From Sulfuricurvum sp. IAE1 (GTDB lineage Bacteria > Campylobacterota > Campylobacteria > Campylobacterales > Sulfurimonadaceae), in contig CAMBHX010000087.1 of NCBI GenBank assembly GCA_945867285.1, forward strand, positions 1 to 7,157: DNA of 7,157 nt. The letters are read 5' to 3'. Under the pieces are notes generated by a model that ran no database searches, had not been told where the DNA came from, and was given only the letters and a program-made list of their open reading frames with translations. How positions within the stretch are numbered: the first letter of the stretch is position 1; every line of letters begins with the position of its first letter. This document shows positions 1 through 6,690 of the stretch, piece after piece. The position numbers were made by a program, and so were the translations under genes.

Positions 1-633
1 AGTATCGGATTTGTCTTCCAAGACTATGCCCTCTTTCCCACGATGAGTGTACGAGAAAACCTCCTCTTCGCAGCTGATAATACACAACAGCGATCCAATG
101 TTGATAAACTGATCGAACTCGTCGAACTTTCACAACTAAGAGACACTCACCCCTCGAGTCTCTCAGGAGGACAAAAACAACGTGTTGCCCTTGCTCGTGC
201 ACTAGTGCGTCGTCCAAAAATCCTATTGCTAGACGAGCCTCTATCTGCGCTTGATCCAGTCATGCGTCAAAAACTCCAAGATGAATTGAGTCTCATACAC
301 GAACAACTTGGGGTTACGACACTCCTGGTAAGCCATGACATCGCTGAAACGGTTAAGCTCTCCGATCGTCTGGCACAAGTCGAAGCAGGACATATCAAAC
401 GGCTCTGCAGCCCGATGGAATTCTTTAGTCCCAAAAGCCTCAGTGGTAAACTAAAGCTAATCGGTGAAGTGCTTAAAATCGAGGAAGATTTCCCTGTCGT
501 TATTGTTACACTGCTCGTGGGATCATCAGTTGTTCGTACCGTGGTTAGTTCTCACGAAGCGCAAGAGTTACGTATAGGTGGTCACGCTACCATTTCCACC
601 AAAGCATTTAATCCAATTTTGATGAGTGTATAA
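1..633 (+). CDS. modC: ABC transporter ATP-binding protein, probably molybdate ModC (5' end missing)
   Basis: ATPase subunit of an inner-membrane ABC importer; it would drive oxyanion (molybdate) uptake with a ModB permease and ModA binding protein. The reading frame is open from base 1, so the gene begins before the window and the Walker A loop is not seen. In the visible 210 residues: the Q-loop FVFQDYALFP (Q at 7), signature LSGGQKQR (54-61), Walker B ILLLDE (74-79), D-loop SALD (82-85) and switch histidine in VSHD (112). The last 60 residues (about 151-210) form a short TOBE/MOP-like domain ending KAFNPILMSV, the kind of C-terminal oxyanion-binding domain found in ModC. The nucleotide-binding motifs look intact, so there is no sign of decay. 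Membership of the ABC ATPases is certain. The molybdate assignment rests on the Q-loop/TOBE style, and a sulfate or other importer is possible. The gene is convergent with the helicase downstream. Confidence 0.8.
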   Translation, partial: SIGFVFQDYALFPTMSVRENLLFAADNTQQRSNVDKLIELVELSQLRDTHPSSLSGGQKQRVALARALVRRPKILLLDEPLSALDPVMRQKLQDELSLIHEQLGVTTLLVSHDIAETVKLSDRLAQVEAGHIKRLCSPMEFFSPKSLSGKLKLIGEVLKIEEDFPVVIVTLLVGSSVVRTVVSSHEAQELRIGGHATISTKAFNPILMSV

Positions 634-643
634 AACTTTTAAA

Positions 644-2014
644 TCATTTTCCCCGTCCACCCGATTTTTTCGGTGTAGGCTTTTTGTTACCAAAGGCAGA
701 CCCTCTACTTGTACTTGAACCTTTTTCTACCGGTTCTTCTCGCATTACACGGGGTCCTCGTTTACCTGCAAATTTTGGCTGTACTGGCTCTTTTTTGCGC
801 TTATTACCAAATGCTCCTGCGGTTTTCCCTTTTTTCTCACCCTCTTTGGAGAGACTTTTTCCATACAGTTTTTTAGGATTGAGTACTTCAGGAGGCTCGA
901 ACCCAACTACTGCGATACGCTGCGGCTGTTTACCTAGCATCACTTCGATTTTTTTCCATGAGATCTGCTCTTGTGTCGACAGAAGCGTTATTGCCACACC
1001 GTTGTTGCCTGCACGTCCAGTTCGACCAATACGATGGATATAGTCACTGCTGATGTGGGGAATATCGTAGTTGATCACTACCCCTAAATCTTCAATATCA
1101 AGCCCACGAGCCGCAATATCAGTTGCGACTAGAATTTTTACTTTCCCCTCACGAAAATCACTCAAGGCTCGATCTCTGGCTCCATGTTTTTTATCCCCAT
1201 GGATAGTGGCACACTCCAAACCACTAAAACGTAAATGGTCACTCACCTCATCAGCAATTGCCTTGGTGCGAGTAAATACTAACACGTGAGGATAATTGTT
1301 GGAACCTATCAAATACGATAACAGCTCTTTTTTCTGCTCAATGGCTACAGGATGAACGATTTGAGTGATCGTCAAATCCGCAGGGGAAAGATTGTCGATT
1401 TCTATGAGCAATGGCTTATTGAGAATTTTTTCGCTAAGCTTTTTGACCGAACCTGTCATTGTGGCGGAAAAGAGAATCGTTTGACGCTTTTGAGGGAGTA
1501 AATCGATGATTTGTTCTACTTCACGAATAAAACCCATATCCAAAATCGTATCAGCTTCATCTAGTACCAAATAGTGTACTTTTGAGAGTGGGATATGACC
1601 TTGTTTATTGAGTTCTAACAATCGCCCTGGAGTTGCAATAATCACATCCGCACCTTTTTCGAGTGATGCGATTTGTTTACTCATATTAACGCCACCCGAA
1701 ATATTCAAGATTCTGACATTGAGTTCTAGAGCATACGATCGGATGGCCAAGGTAATTTGTTCACACAGTTCCCTCGTGGGTACTACGACTAACATTCTCG
1801 CACGGGCAAGCTCATTGGGATTAGATGCACCCATCATCTGCAAAATCGGCAATGCATATGCAGCCGTCTTGCCTGTACCCGTTTGAGCCGCCCCCACAAT
1901 ATCACGTCCTCTCAAAATCGCAGGGATTGCTTTTTCTTGAATAGGGGTAGGTATATCATAGCCTAATGTATCGATGTTGGCTTTGAGGGTAACATTGAGT
2001 GAAGTAAATGGCAT
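644..2014 (-). CDS. DEAD-box ATP-dependent RNA helicase, RhlE-like
   Basis: Cytoplasmic ATP-dependent RNA helicase that would remodel structured RNA in ribosome assembly, mRNA decay or cold adaptation. All family motifs are present in its 456 residues: Q motif GYDIPTPIQ (18-26), Walker A AAQTGTGKT (42-50), PTREL (79-83), TPGR (128-131), DEAD (152-155), SAT (183-185), motif IV VLVFTRT (244-250), motif V ATDIAARGLD (297-306) and motif VI HRIGRTGRAG (327-336). RecA-like domain 1 covers about 1-205 and domain 2 about 215-370. The tail from about 375 on is rich in Lys, Gly and Arg and holds the short repeat FGNK twice (402-405, 441-444); such basic tails usually bind RNA. The ATG is supported by AAGGGG (2020-2025 on the complement) five bases upstream. 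The gene ends 10 bases from the modC stop with no clear terminator between them. The exact subfamily (RhlE, DeaD or other) is less sure than the DEAD-box class. Confidence 0.95.
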   Translation of the reverse strand: MPFTSLNVTLKANIDTLGYDIPTPIQEKAIPAILRGRDIVGAAQTGTGKTAAYALPILQMMGASNPNELARARMLVVVPTRELCEQITLAIRSYALELNVRILNISGGVNMSKQIASLEKGADVIIATPGRLLELNKQGHIPLSKVHYLVLDEADTILDMGFIREVEQIIDLLPQKRQTILFSATMTGSVKKLSEKILNKPLLIEIDNLSPADLTITQIVHPVAIEQKKELLSYLIGSNNYPHVLVFTRTKAIADEVSDHLRFSGLECATIHGDKKHGARDRALSDFREGKVKILVATDIAARGLDIEDLGVVINYDIPHISSDYIHRIGRTGRAGNNGVAITLLSTQEQISWKKIEVMLGKQPQRIAVVGFEPPEVLNPKKLYGKSLSKEGEKKGKTAGAFGNKRKKEPVQPKFAGKRGPRVMREEPVEKGSSTSRGSAFGNKKPTPKKSGGRGK

Positions 2015-2074
2015 AGTTGCCCCTTGGTGTGCGTGAATTTTCCCTTTATTTTAACATTATTGCCCTTAGATAGA

Positions 2075-2101
2075 GAAATTGCAACATACTTGCCACACTA
2101 A
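2075..2101 (+). promoter_or_regulatory. Copy A of a shared 27-base upstream box (candidate operator or promoter element)
   Basis: This stretch matches 5855-5881 at 23 of 27 positions without gaps and in the same orientation. The conserved parts are TTGCAACA, then TTGC eleven bases after the first TTGC, then ACACTAA. A -10-like AATAAT (2107-2112) starts 32 bases after the start of the box, the same offset as the TACAAT after copy B. It lies between the divergent helicase and the response-regulator gene, so it could act on either. The orientation shared with copy B favours the plus-strand operon. The function (repressor or activator site, or part of a sigma-factor promoter) is inferred from conservation only. 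Confidence 0.5.
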
Positions 2102-2138
2102 CATGGAATAATTCTTCTTGATATCTTTTACAAGCTTA

Positions 2139-2144
2139 TATAAT
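2139..2144 (+). promoter_or_regulatory. Perfect TATAAT -10 element upstream of the response regulator-MCP operon
   Basis: TATAAT lies within TATATAAT in an AT-rich stretch. A TTGATA occurs at 2118-2123, but the 15-base spacer is short. Campylobacterota housekeeping promoters often lack a recognisable -35, so the -10 alone is meaningful. Transcription would begin near 2151. That is downstream of the AGGA at 2146-2149, which could therefore not serve as a ribosome binding site for the ATG at 2159. This supports translation from 2213 instead. Confidence 0.5.
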
Positions 2145-2212
2145 CAGGAATATTCAAGATGCAACTTACCAGCTCGTCTAATCGCAATGCCAAGCACTTG
2201 AAAGAGATCGCA

Positions 2213-3259
2213 ATGGATTTGAAACTACTTATTGTAGAAGATGATCTTATATTACAACAACAACTTAAACTTTTTTTCTCACGTTTTTTTGGCAGCATCG
2301 AAACCGCTAACAATGGAGTAGAAGGATGGGCCAAATACAAAGCAAAATCATATGATCTTATCATTACTGATTTAACGATGCCTGAAATGGATGGGATAGA
2401 GTTGTCAAAAAAAATCCGATCCACCAGTGAAACACAAAATATTCTTGTAATGTCTGCTCATTCCCAAAGCAGTAAACTTATAGAATTAATCAATATCAGA
2501 GTAGATGGATTTTTACTCAAACCGCTTAATTTAGACAATGCTCTAAAACAACTCACAAAGACATGCCAGCTTATTTATGATCATAAAATTCTAGAGTATT
2601 TCAATACGATGCTTGAGGGAGACAACAAAGATTTGAGAGAAAGTAATCTCAATCTTGAGTGCGCACTCGATGCACTCAGACAAGACTGGATGAGTGAACG
2701 AGCTAAAATGAACAATCATCATCGTGAGTCCAGCCAAGCACTTCCACTCAATGATGGTCGTGAGTTAAGTGAAAGTGAAAAAATGATGTTGTACACTCGT
2801 AGCGATAAAATGTCAGCATCGAGTTTTCACGCTAGCTATCCATTTGAACTTGATAAAACGAATGAAGAATTAGAGATGTTAGAAGACAGCTTTAATCTTT
2901 TATTGATTAGTTCAGAAAAAGTAATGGATTACGGCACACTGAAAACCCTCACAAAAATTGTTCGAGAATATGCACGTGAGATCGAAATGATTCCACAATT
3001 TGGTGCCATAGCGTATGGTATAAAAGAGTTGGCAATGACCTTTGAATCGGTTTATGAGGTTGAAAAACTACCTGCCATCATGCCTATGATCACTTCGTTG
3101 TTCGACAATTTGGAAAATTGGAGAAGAAGTATATTCTTTTATCGAAATGCCGAAGATATTCATTATCTAGACAATTCTCTCATCAGTGATGCATTAAGTC
3201 TTCAAGGTTTCTTGAGCAATGAACATGCATCATCTGATACAGAAATGGAATTATTTTAA
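2213..3259 (+). CDS. Response regulator: CheY-like receiver domain plus unassigned helical C-terminal domain
   Basis: Cytoplasmic signalling protein of 348 residues. Residues 1-120 are a complete receiver domain: acidic pocket E9/D10/D11 in LLIVEDD, phosphoacceptor D53 in ITDLTMPEMDG, switch Ser81 in VMSAHS and conserved Lys103 in LLKPL. Residues about 120-210 are polar and probably a helical linker. Residues about 211-335 are predicted from sequence to be mostly helical (starting near FELDKTNEELEMLED and containing NWRRSIFFYRNAEDIHYLD). They show no DNA-binding, GGDEF/EAL, HD-GYP, CheW or kinase motifs, so I cannot name the output. An in-frame ATG at 2159 would add 18 residues. I prefer 2213 because AAAGAG (2201-2206) sits six bases upstream, the receiver fold starts right after it, and the TATAAT at 2139 lies too close to 2159. 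The stop is 20 bases before the chemoreceptor gene, so the two are almost certainly co-transcribed. A role in chemotaxis or motility signalling with that receptor is inferred from context. Confidence 0.88.
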   Translation: MDLKLLIVEDDLILQQQLKLFFSRFFGSIETANNGVEGWAKYKAKSYDLIITDLTMPEMDGIELSKKIRSTSETQNILVMSAHSQSSKLIELINIRVDGFLLKPLNLDNALKQLTKTCQLIYDHKILEYFNTMLEGDNKDLRESNLNLECALDALRQDWMSERAKMNNHHRESSQALPLNDGRELSESEKMMLYTRSDKMSASSFHASYPFELDKTNEELEMLEDSFNLLLISSEKVMDYGTLKTLTKIVREYAREIEMIPQFGAIAYGIKELAMTFESVYEVEKLPAIMPMITSLFDNLENWRRSIFFYRNAEDIHYLDNSLISDALSLQGFLSNEHASSDTEMELF

Positions 3260-3279
3260 AACACACACAGGAGAAAAGT

Positions 3280-5532
3280 ATGAAAAATTTGCTACAGCGC
3301 ATTTCGGTTTCGAAAAAACTGGGCTTCATTATGATGTTATCATCACTAGTTGTATTGTCGGGTACGATGTTTTTTATTATCGCAACATCAATCCTCAATA
3401 ATGATTTTGAAAACTTTGAAAAACAAAGTTTTGAAGGGGTGAAAGCCGTTTTAGAAACTGAAAAAGAGTTGAACTATTTTTCACGTTTAACACGTGAGAT
3501 TATGCTCGGTGGCAATTTAGATGAGAATCTTGAAAAACTTGATAAAACACTCGGTAAAATCAATACTCATTTCAATGAAATTGATAGCTCCATCGTGAAT
3601 TCAGATGAAAAAGTTATACTACAACAAGCAAAAGATGATGCATTAATCTTTTTGAACTCATCACGAGATTTGATGTACACGATTAAGAATCAGAAAAAAG
3701 ATTTGAATCAAGTCTACAAATATTATCACAAAAACTTTTCTCCGTTGGCAAAAGCTTCTCGAACATCGATGGACAAACTCGTCGAAGCAAAAATGAATGA
3801 AGCAAAATCAATGAAAACAGAGTTCTCAGAGGAAATCAAGACATGGAGAACATTGGCAGCCATAGGTGGATTGATTGCAATTATTGGTATGAATTTCCTT
3901 ATGATGATGATCTCATCACAAATCAAAGACTCTCTTGCAAAAACTCAAAGTGGTCTGATAACATTCTTCAGCTTTTTGAGTGGTAAACAAGAAAAAGCAA
4001 CATTATTGCCTAACCTTGGTCAAGATGAATTTGGAACGATGGGGACAATGATCAATGAAAATATTAATCATTTAGAGAAAAAATTTATAGAGCAGCAACA
4101 AAGCATCGTTGATTTTGACGCTATTTGTAGCTATGCGAGTAAAGGGTTTATGTATAATCGTATTACTACACAATATACGGATCCAAACCTTACCTCCTTG
4201 TCTAGATCACTCAATGGTATGCTCGATGAAATTGAACAAAATTTTGGAACACTGATTGGAATGTTGACCAAAATGGCTCAAGGTAATTTCAAACACGAAG
4301 ATAAACACTCAGTAAATTCTCTTAATGGTTCTTTTGCCTCAATGATGCAAGCAGTTGACTCTATGTCTATTAGTAATAGTGAAATTTTTGCTCTTATCTC
4401 TAAGTTTTCCATTGAGTTTACGCAAGAAGCTACAATTTTAAGTGAATCAGGTGACGAACTAAGCACCAGCGCCAATGAACAAGCATCAAGTCTTGAAGAA
4501 ACAGCTGCTGCCATCGAAGAGCTTACCTCTAATGTTGCTGCCAATGCTGCTAAAGCAGAAGAGATGTCTCATGTTGCACAAGAAGCAAAAATTGCAGCAG
4601 AACGTGGAAACAGTGTAGCACAAGTGAGCCTCAGTGCTATGAATGAGATTGTATCCGCTACTGAAGCCATTCATCAAGCCGTTGAAATTATTGACAACAT
4701 CGCATTTCAAACTAACATTCTCTCGCTTAATGCAGCGGTAGAAGCTGCCAGCGCTGGAGATGCCGGTAAAGGATTTGCCGTAGTAGCCCAAGAAGTACGT
4801 AACCTCGCTAACCGAAGCGCAGATGCCGCCAAAGAGATCAAAGACTTAGCACGTACCGCTCGTGAAAAATCTCAAGGGGGCTTAGAAACATCTAAAAATA
4901 TGATGGAGAGCTTCAGTGTTATTTCGACCAAAATCACCCATACGGATGATATGGTACGTGATGTTGCTAATGCGAGTCGTGAGCAAATGGCAGGTATCAG
5001 TCAAATCAACGATGCGGTATCTCAGCTCGACCAAATGACACAACAAAATGCTAAAACAGCGAACAATGTCGCTCAGATTTCCAATGAAATCTTGTACAAA
5101 ACAGAACAATTTGAACAAATGCTTTCACGTATTGAATTTGAGGAGTCTTATCAAGCACGAAGTTGTGACACACAGCTTCTATTTGACATCGCCAAATTAA
5201 AACTCGATCACGTCACATTTAAAGAAAATAGTTATAAACAGCTCAAGTCTGCTGTATCCAACTGGAGCGTTACCAGTCATCATGAGTGTGCATTGGGCAA
5301 ATGGCTTGATGAACATTCCAGTGAAGAGTACGCACAAAGCCCTGAATGGCAAGCATTGCTTAAAGACCATGAAGCAGTTCATACTGGCGTCCAAGAACTC
5401 GTAAATTCAGATACATCTGGTGAAAACATGGAAGCCTTTTATGCGATCAGCAAACAGCTTGAACACTCAACGCAGTTGGTCTTTGATGGACTCGATAGTG
5501 TCAAAGTACTCAATTGTTCCCATCAGGGATAA
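3280..5532 (+). CDS. Methyl-accepting chemotaxis protein with HAMP-like regions and C-terminal CZB zinc-binding domain
   Basis: Inner-membrane chemoreceptor of 750 residues that would control CheA via CheW. In order: cytoplasmic MKNLLQRISVSKK, TM1 (about 14-38), a helical periplasmic sensor (about 39-190) that resembles a four-helix bundle, TM2 (about 191-212), a HAMP region (about 213-268, with QDEFGTMGTMIN at 248-259), a second HAMP-like stretch (about 305-362, with MAQGNF at 332-337), and the signalling hairpin (about 380-610). The hairpin tip is AFQTNILSLNAAVEAASAGD at 475-494, followed by GKGFAVVAQEVRNLA. The C-terminus (about 633-740) matches a CZB domain: His643 in LDHVTFK, Cys670 in ECALGKWL, and His697 and His701 in DHEAVH, the 3His/1Cys zinc set. 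In the CZB family, zinc or oxidant (hypochlorous acid) sensing is known; here it is inferred. There is no C-terminal NWETF-type tether. AGGAG (3269-3273) six bases upstream supports the ATG. Confidence 0.95.
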   Translation: MKNLLQRISVSKKLGFIMMLSSLVVLSGTMFFIIATSILNNDFENFEKQSFEGVKAVLETEKELNYFSRLTREIMLGGNLDENLEKLDKTLGKINTHFNEIDSSIVNSDEKVILQQAKDDALIFLNSSRDLMYTIKNQKKDLNQVYKYYHKNFSPLAKASRTSMDKLVEAKMNEAKSMKTEFSEEIKTWRTLAAIGGLIAIIGMNFLMMMISSQIKDSLAKTQSGLITFFSFLSGKQEKATLLPNLGQDEFGTMGTMINENINHLEKKFIEQQQSIVDFDAICSYASKGFMYNRITTQYTDPNLTSLSRSLNGMLDEIEQNFGTLIGMLTKMAQGNFKHEDKHSVNSLNGSFASMMQAVDSMSISNSEIFALISKFSIEFTQEATILSESGDELSTSANEQASSLEETAAAIEELTSNVAANAAKAEEMSHVAQEAKIAAERGNSVAQVSLSAMNEIVSATEAIHQAVEIIDNIAFQTNILSLNAAVEAASAGDAGKGFAVVAQEVRNLANRSADAAKEIKDLARTAREKSQGGLETSKNMMESFSVISTKITHTDDMVRDVANASREQMAGISQINDAVSQLDQMTQQNAKTANNVAQISNEILYKTEQFEQMLSRIEFEESYQARSCDTQLLFDIAKLKLDHVTFKENSYKQLKSAVSNWSVTSHHECALGKWLDEHSSEEYAQSPEWQALLKDHEAVHTGVQELVNSDTSGENMEAFYAISKQLEHSTQLVFDGLDSVKVLNCSHQG

Positions 5533-5583
5533 ATTATAAAAGACAATTCAATGGATATTCATACAGACATTGAAACACAAAAC

Positions 5584-5617
5584 CTTTTTGAAGAGGTTAT
5601 AATTCCCCTTCAAAAAG
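5584..5617 (+). terminator. Weak stem-loop downstream of the MCP gene (doubtful terminator)
   Basis: CTTTTTGAAG (5584-5593) and CTTCAAAAAG (5608-5617) are perfect 10-base inverted repeats around a 14-base loop, 51 bases after the chemoreceptor stop. The stem is AT-rich and is followed by ATATTATAC rather than a T run, so it is not a classic Rho-independent terminator. It may still protect the 3' end of the mRNA or mark the end of the operon. Confidence 0.25.
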
Positions 5618-5748
5618 ATATTATACCTACGCAAAACGGTAAATCCAACAGCACTAAGTAGTCATACAAATTTAATCTCATCATTTATCCGTTCGCCATG
5701 AGCTAATGGAAATACTTCAACAAAACATTGATACAAAAAATAAATCAT

Positions 5749-5852
5749 TAGACTTCTTGCATAACCTAATTTTTCGTTCGTGGTGAGCTCAAGAAAACAT
5801 CGCTTTGCGAACGGTGTTATATTCTCTATTTTGAGGTTATGCAAGAAGTCTA
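5749..5852. repeat. 104-base inverted-repeat element, MITE-like or insertion-sequence remnant
   Basis: The ends are a perfect 19-base inverted repeat: TAGACTTCTTGCATAACCT at 5749-5767 and its exact reverse complement at 5834-5852. Beyond the arms, the flanking bases at 5745-5747 and 5854-5856 also pair (TCA with TGA) across one mismatch. A second, inner inverted repeat is present: CGTTCG (5775-5780) and CGAACG (5808-5813). Each arm ends in TA, which would fit an element that duplicates a TA target, although TA is itself palindromic and so cannot prove duplication. No transposase is encoded. The size and structure fit a non-autonomous MITE made of two IS ends, inserted just upstream of the next promoter. 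The IS family is not assigned with confidence. Confidence 0.6.
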
Positions 5853-5854
5853 TT

Positions 5855-5881
5855 GAATTTGCAACAAATTTGCAACACTAA
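5855..5881 (+). promoter_or_regulatory. Copy B of the shared 27-base box, containing an 11-base tandem repeat
   Basis: AATTTGCAACA occurs twice back to back (5856-5866 and 5867-5877), one helical turn apart, followed by CACTAA. The whole box matches 2075-2101 at 23 of 27 positions. It lies just upstream of a -10-like TACAAT (5887-5892), so it covers roughly the -24 to -50 zone, where an activator or repressor dimer pair would bind. It begins two bases after the right arm of the inverted-repeat element. Confidence 0.55.
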
Positions 5882-5886
5882 ACCAC

Positions 5887-5892
5887 TACAAT
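5887..5892 (+). promoter_or_regulatory. Probable -10 element (TACAAT) for the LolA-like/FadL operon
   Basis: TACAAT differs from TATAAT by one base and starts 32 bases after the start of the 27-base box, as the AATAAT does at copy A. It would place the transcript start near 5899, just before the AAGGA ribosome binding site (5906-5910), giving a very short leader. No good -35 sits at 17 bases. TATACC at 5895-5900 is an alternative but lies too close to the ribosome binding site. Confidence 0.4.
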
Positions 5893-5916
5893 CTTATACC
5901 AAAACAAGGAAATGTG

Positions 5917-6669
5917 ATGAAAATATTAGTAAATGTTTTACTCGTCTGTTGTTCGGCATCATTGTTCGCACTAACAAATGAAGAAGTCTCGATTAAATCG
6001 TACAACTCAACTGGTAATTATGTCAGTGCTTTGGCACAGCTTGAAATGAGTTTGCGGGATAATAATGGCAATGTCAACAAGCGCGATCTTTCCATGAAAA
6101 AAATGGAGGGCGAGAAGGGAGACAAAACGTTGCTGGAATTTAATTCTCCTATGGATGTCAAAGGGACGGTTTTGCTCACGCATGAAAATCTCGATTCCGA
6201 TGATGATCAATGGCTTTATATGCCAAGTATCAAGAAAACAAAACGGATTATTTCTAAAAACAAGTCAGGTTCGTTTATGGGGAGTGAATTTAGTTACGAA
6301 GATCTCTCTAGCCAACATTATAAACGGTTTGATTATACAGGGAATGCTGAGAATGTAATACTGGGAAGTGCAAAACTGATCAAATCCGTACGGGTACCTA
6401 ATGATCAAAATTCAGGCTATTCAAAAGAAGTTATTTGGGTAGAACCAAAAAACTTCTTGATACAAAGAATTGACTATTACGACAAAAGTAACAATCTACT
6501 CAAAACAGCCACCATGTCTGAGTATCAAAAAATCTCTGGGATTTGGCGTGTTTCCAAAGTCATTATGAAAAATATACAAACTAAAAAAGAGACAACACTC
6601 CAATGGAACAGTGAGAAAATTAAAGCTGGATTGGTATCCAAAGATTTCGCACGTTCATTATTTCCATAA
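5917..6669 (+). CDS. Outer membrane lipoprotein-sorting protein, LolA-like family (periplasmic)
   Basis: Secreted periplasmic protein of 250 residues. Residues 1-18 are a Sec signal peptide (MKILVNVLLVCCSASLFA), with probable cleavage after SLFA; the CC within it does not form a lipobox. The mature part has features of the LolA-like 'outer membrane lipoprotein-sorting' family (PF17131 type): a beta-rich pattern with LLEFNSPMDVKGTVLLTHE near 70-88, DDQWLYMPSIKKTKRI near 95-110 and GSFMGSEFSYEDLS near 117-130. Family members are thought to carry lipids or lipoproteins across the periplasm, often alongside RND/MMPL exporters. I prefer the ATG at 5917 over the GTG at 5914 because AAGGA (5906-5910) is six bases from the ATG and only three from the GTG. 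The next gene starts 21 bases after the stop, so they form one operon. The actual cargo is unknown. Confidence 0.88.
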   Translation: MKILVNVLLVCCSASLFALTNEEVSIKSYNSTGNYVSALAQLEMSLRDNNGNVNKRDLSMKKMEGEKGDKTLLEFNSPMDVKGTVLLTHENLDSDDDQWLYMPSIKKTKRIISKNKSGSFMGSEFSYEDLSSQHYKRFDYTGNAENVILGSAKLIKSVRVPNDQNSGYSKEVIWVEPKNFLIQRIDYYDKSNNLLKTATMSEYQKISGIWRVSKVIMKNIQTKKETTLQWNSEKIKAGLVSKDFARSLFP

Positions 6670-6690
6670 CTATATTATTAAAGGGCAATT

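Larger units (their letters stand above)
5533..5916 (+). other. Gene-poor intergenic region between the chemotaxis and LolA-like/FadL operons
   Basis: This gap of 384 bases holds, in order: a weak inverted repeat (5584-5593 with 5608-5617); an unsupported 36-codon reading frame (5551-5661, ATG to TAG, no convincing ribosome binding site) that contains that repeat; an AT-rich stretch of no recognised content (5662-5748); a 104-base inverted-repeat element (5749-5852); and the promoter region of the next operon (5855-5916). I see no tRNA, rRNA or riboswitch. Short frames on both strands across the inverted-repeat element have no domain I can recognise and are probably chance. Confidence 0.7.

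Noticed and set aside
661..673. CCGA-TTTTT-TCGG hairpin near the modC/helicase junction as a terminator
   Set aside because: The stem is only four base pairs, it lies inside the helicase coding sequence, and no T run follows at the right distance.
684..1886. Open frames on the plus strand opposite the helicase (684-1043, 1071-1289, 1608-1886)
   Set aside because: They mirror the helicase gene, have no domain pattern, and lie opposite a gene with every DEAD-box motif intact.
5662..5844. 60-codon minus-strand frame across the inverted-repeat element, starting at TTG
   Set aside because: It begins inside the right arm of the repeat, has no ribosome binding site and shows no recognisable transposase motif; more likely chance than a real gene.
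5749..5877. CRISPR-like or phage attachment repeats
   Set aside because: There are only two inverted arms and two back-to-back 11-base units, with no spacers, integrase or tRNA nearby.
5855..5881. Classical sigma-54 promoter
   Set aside because: The TTGC half fits, but the required GG of the -24 element reads TG in both copies, so only a degenerate site could be claimed.
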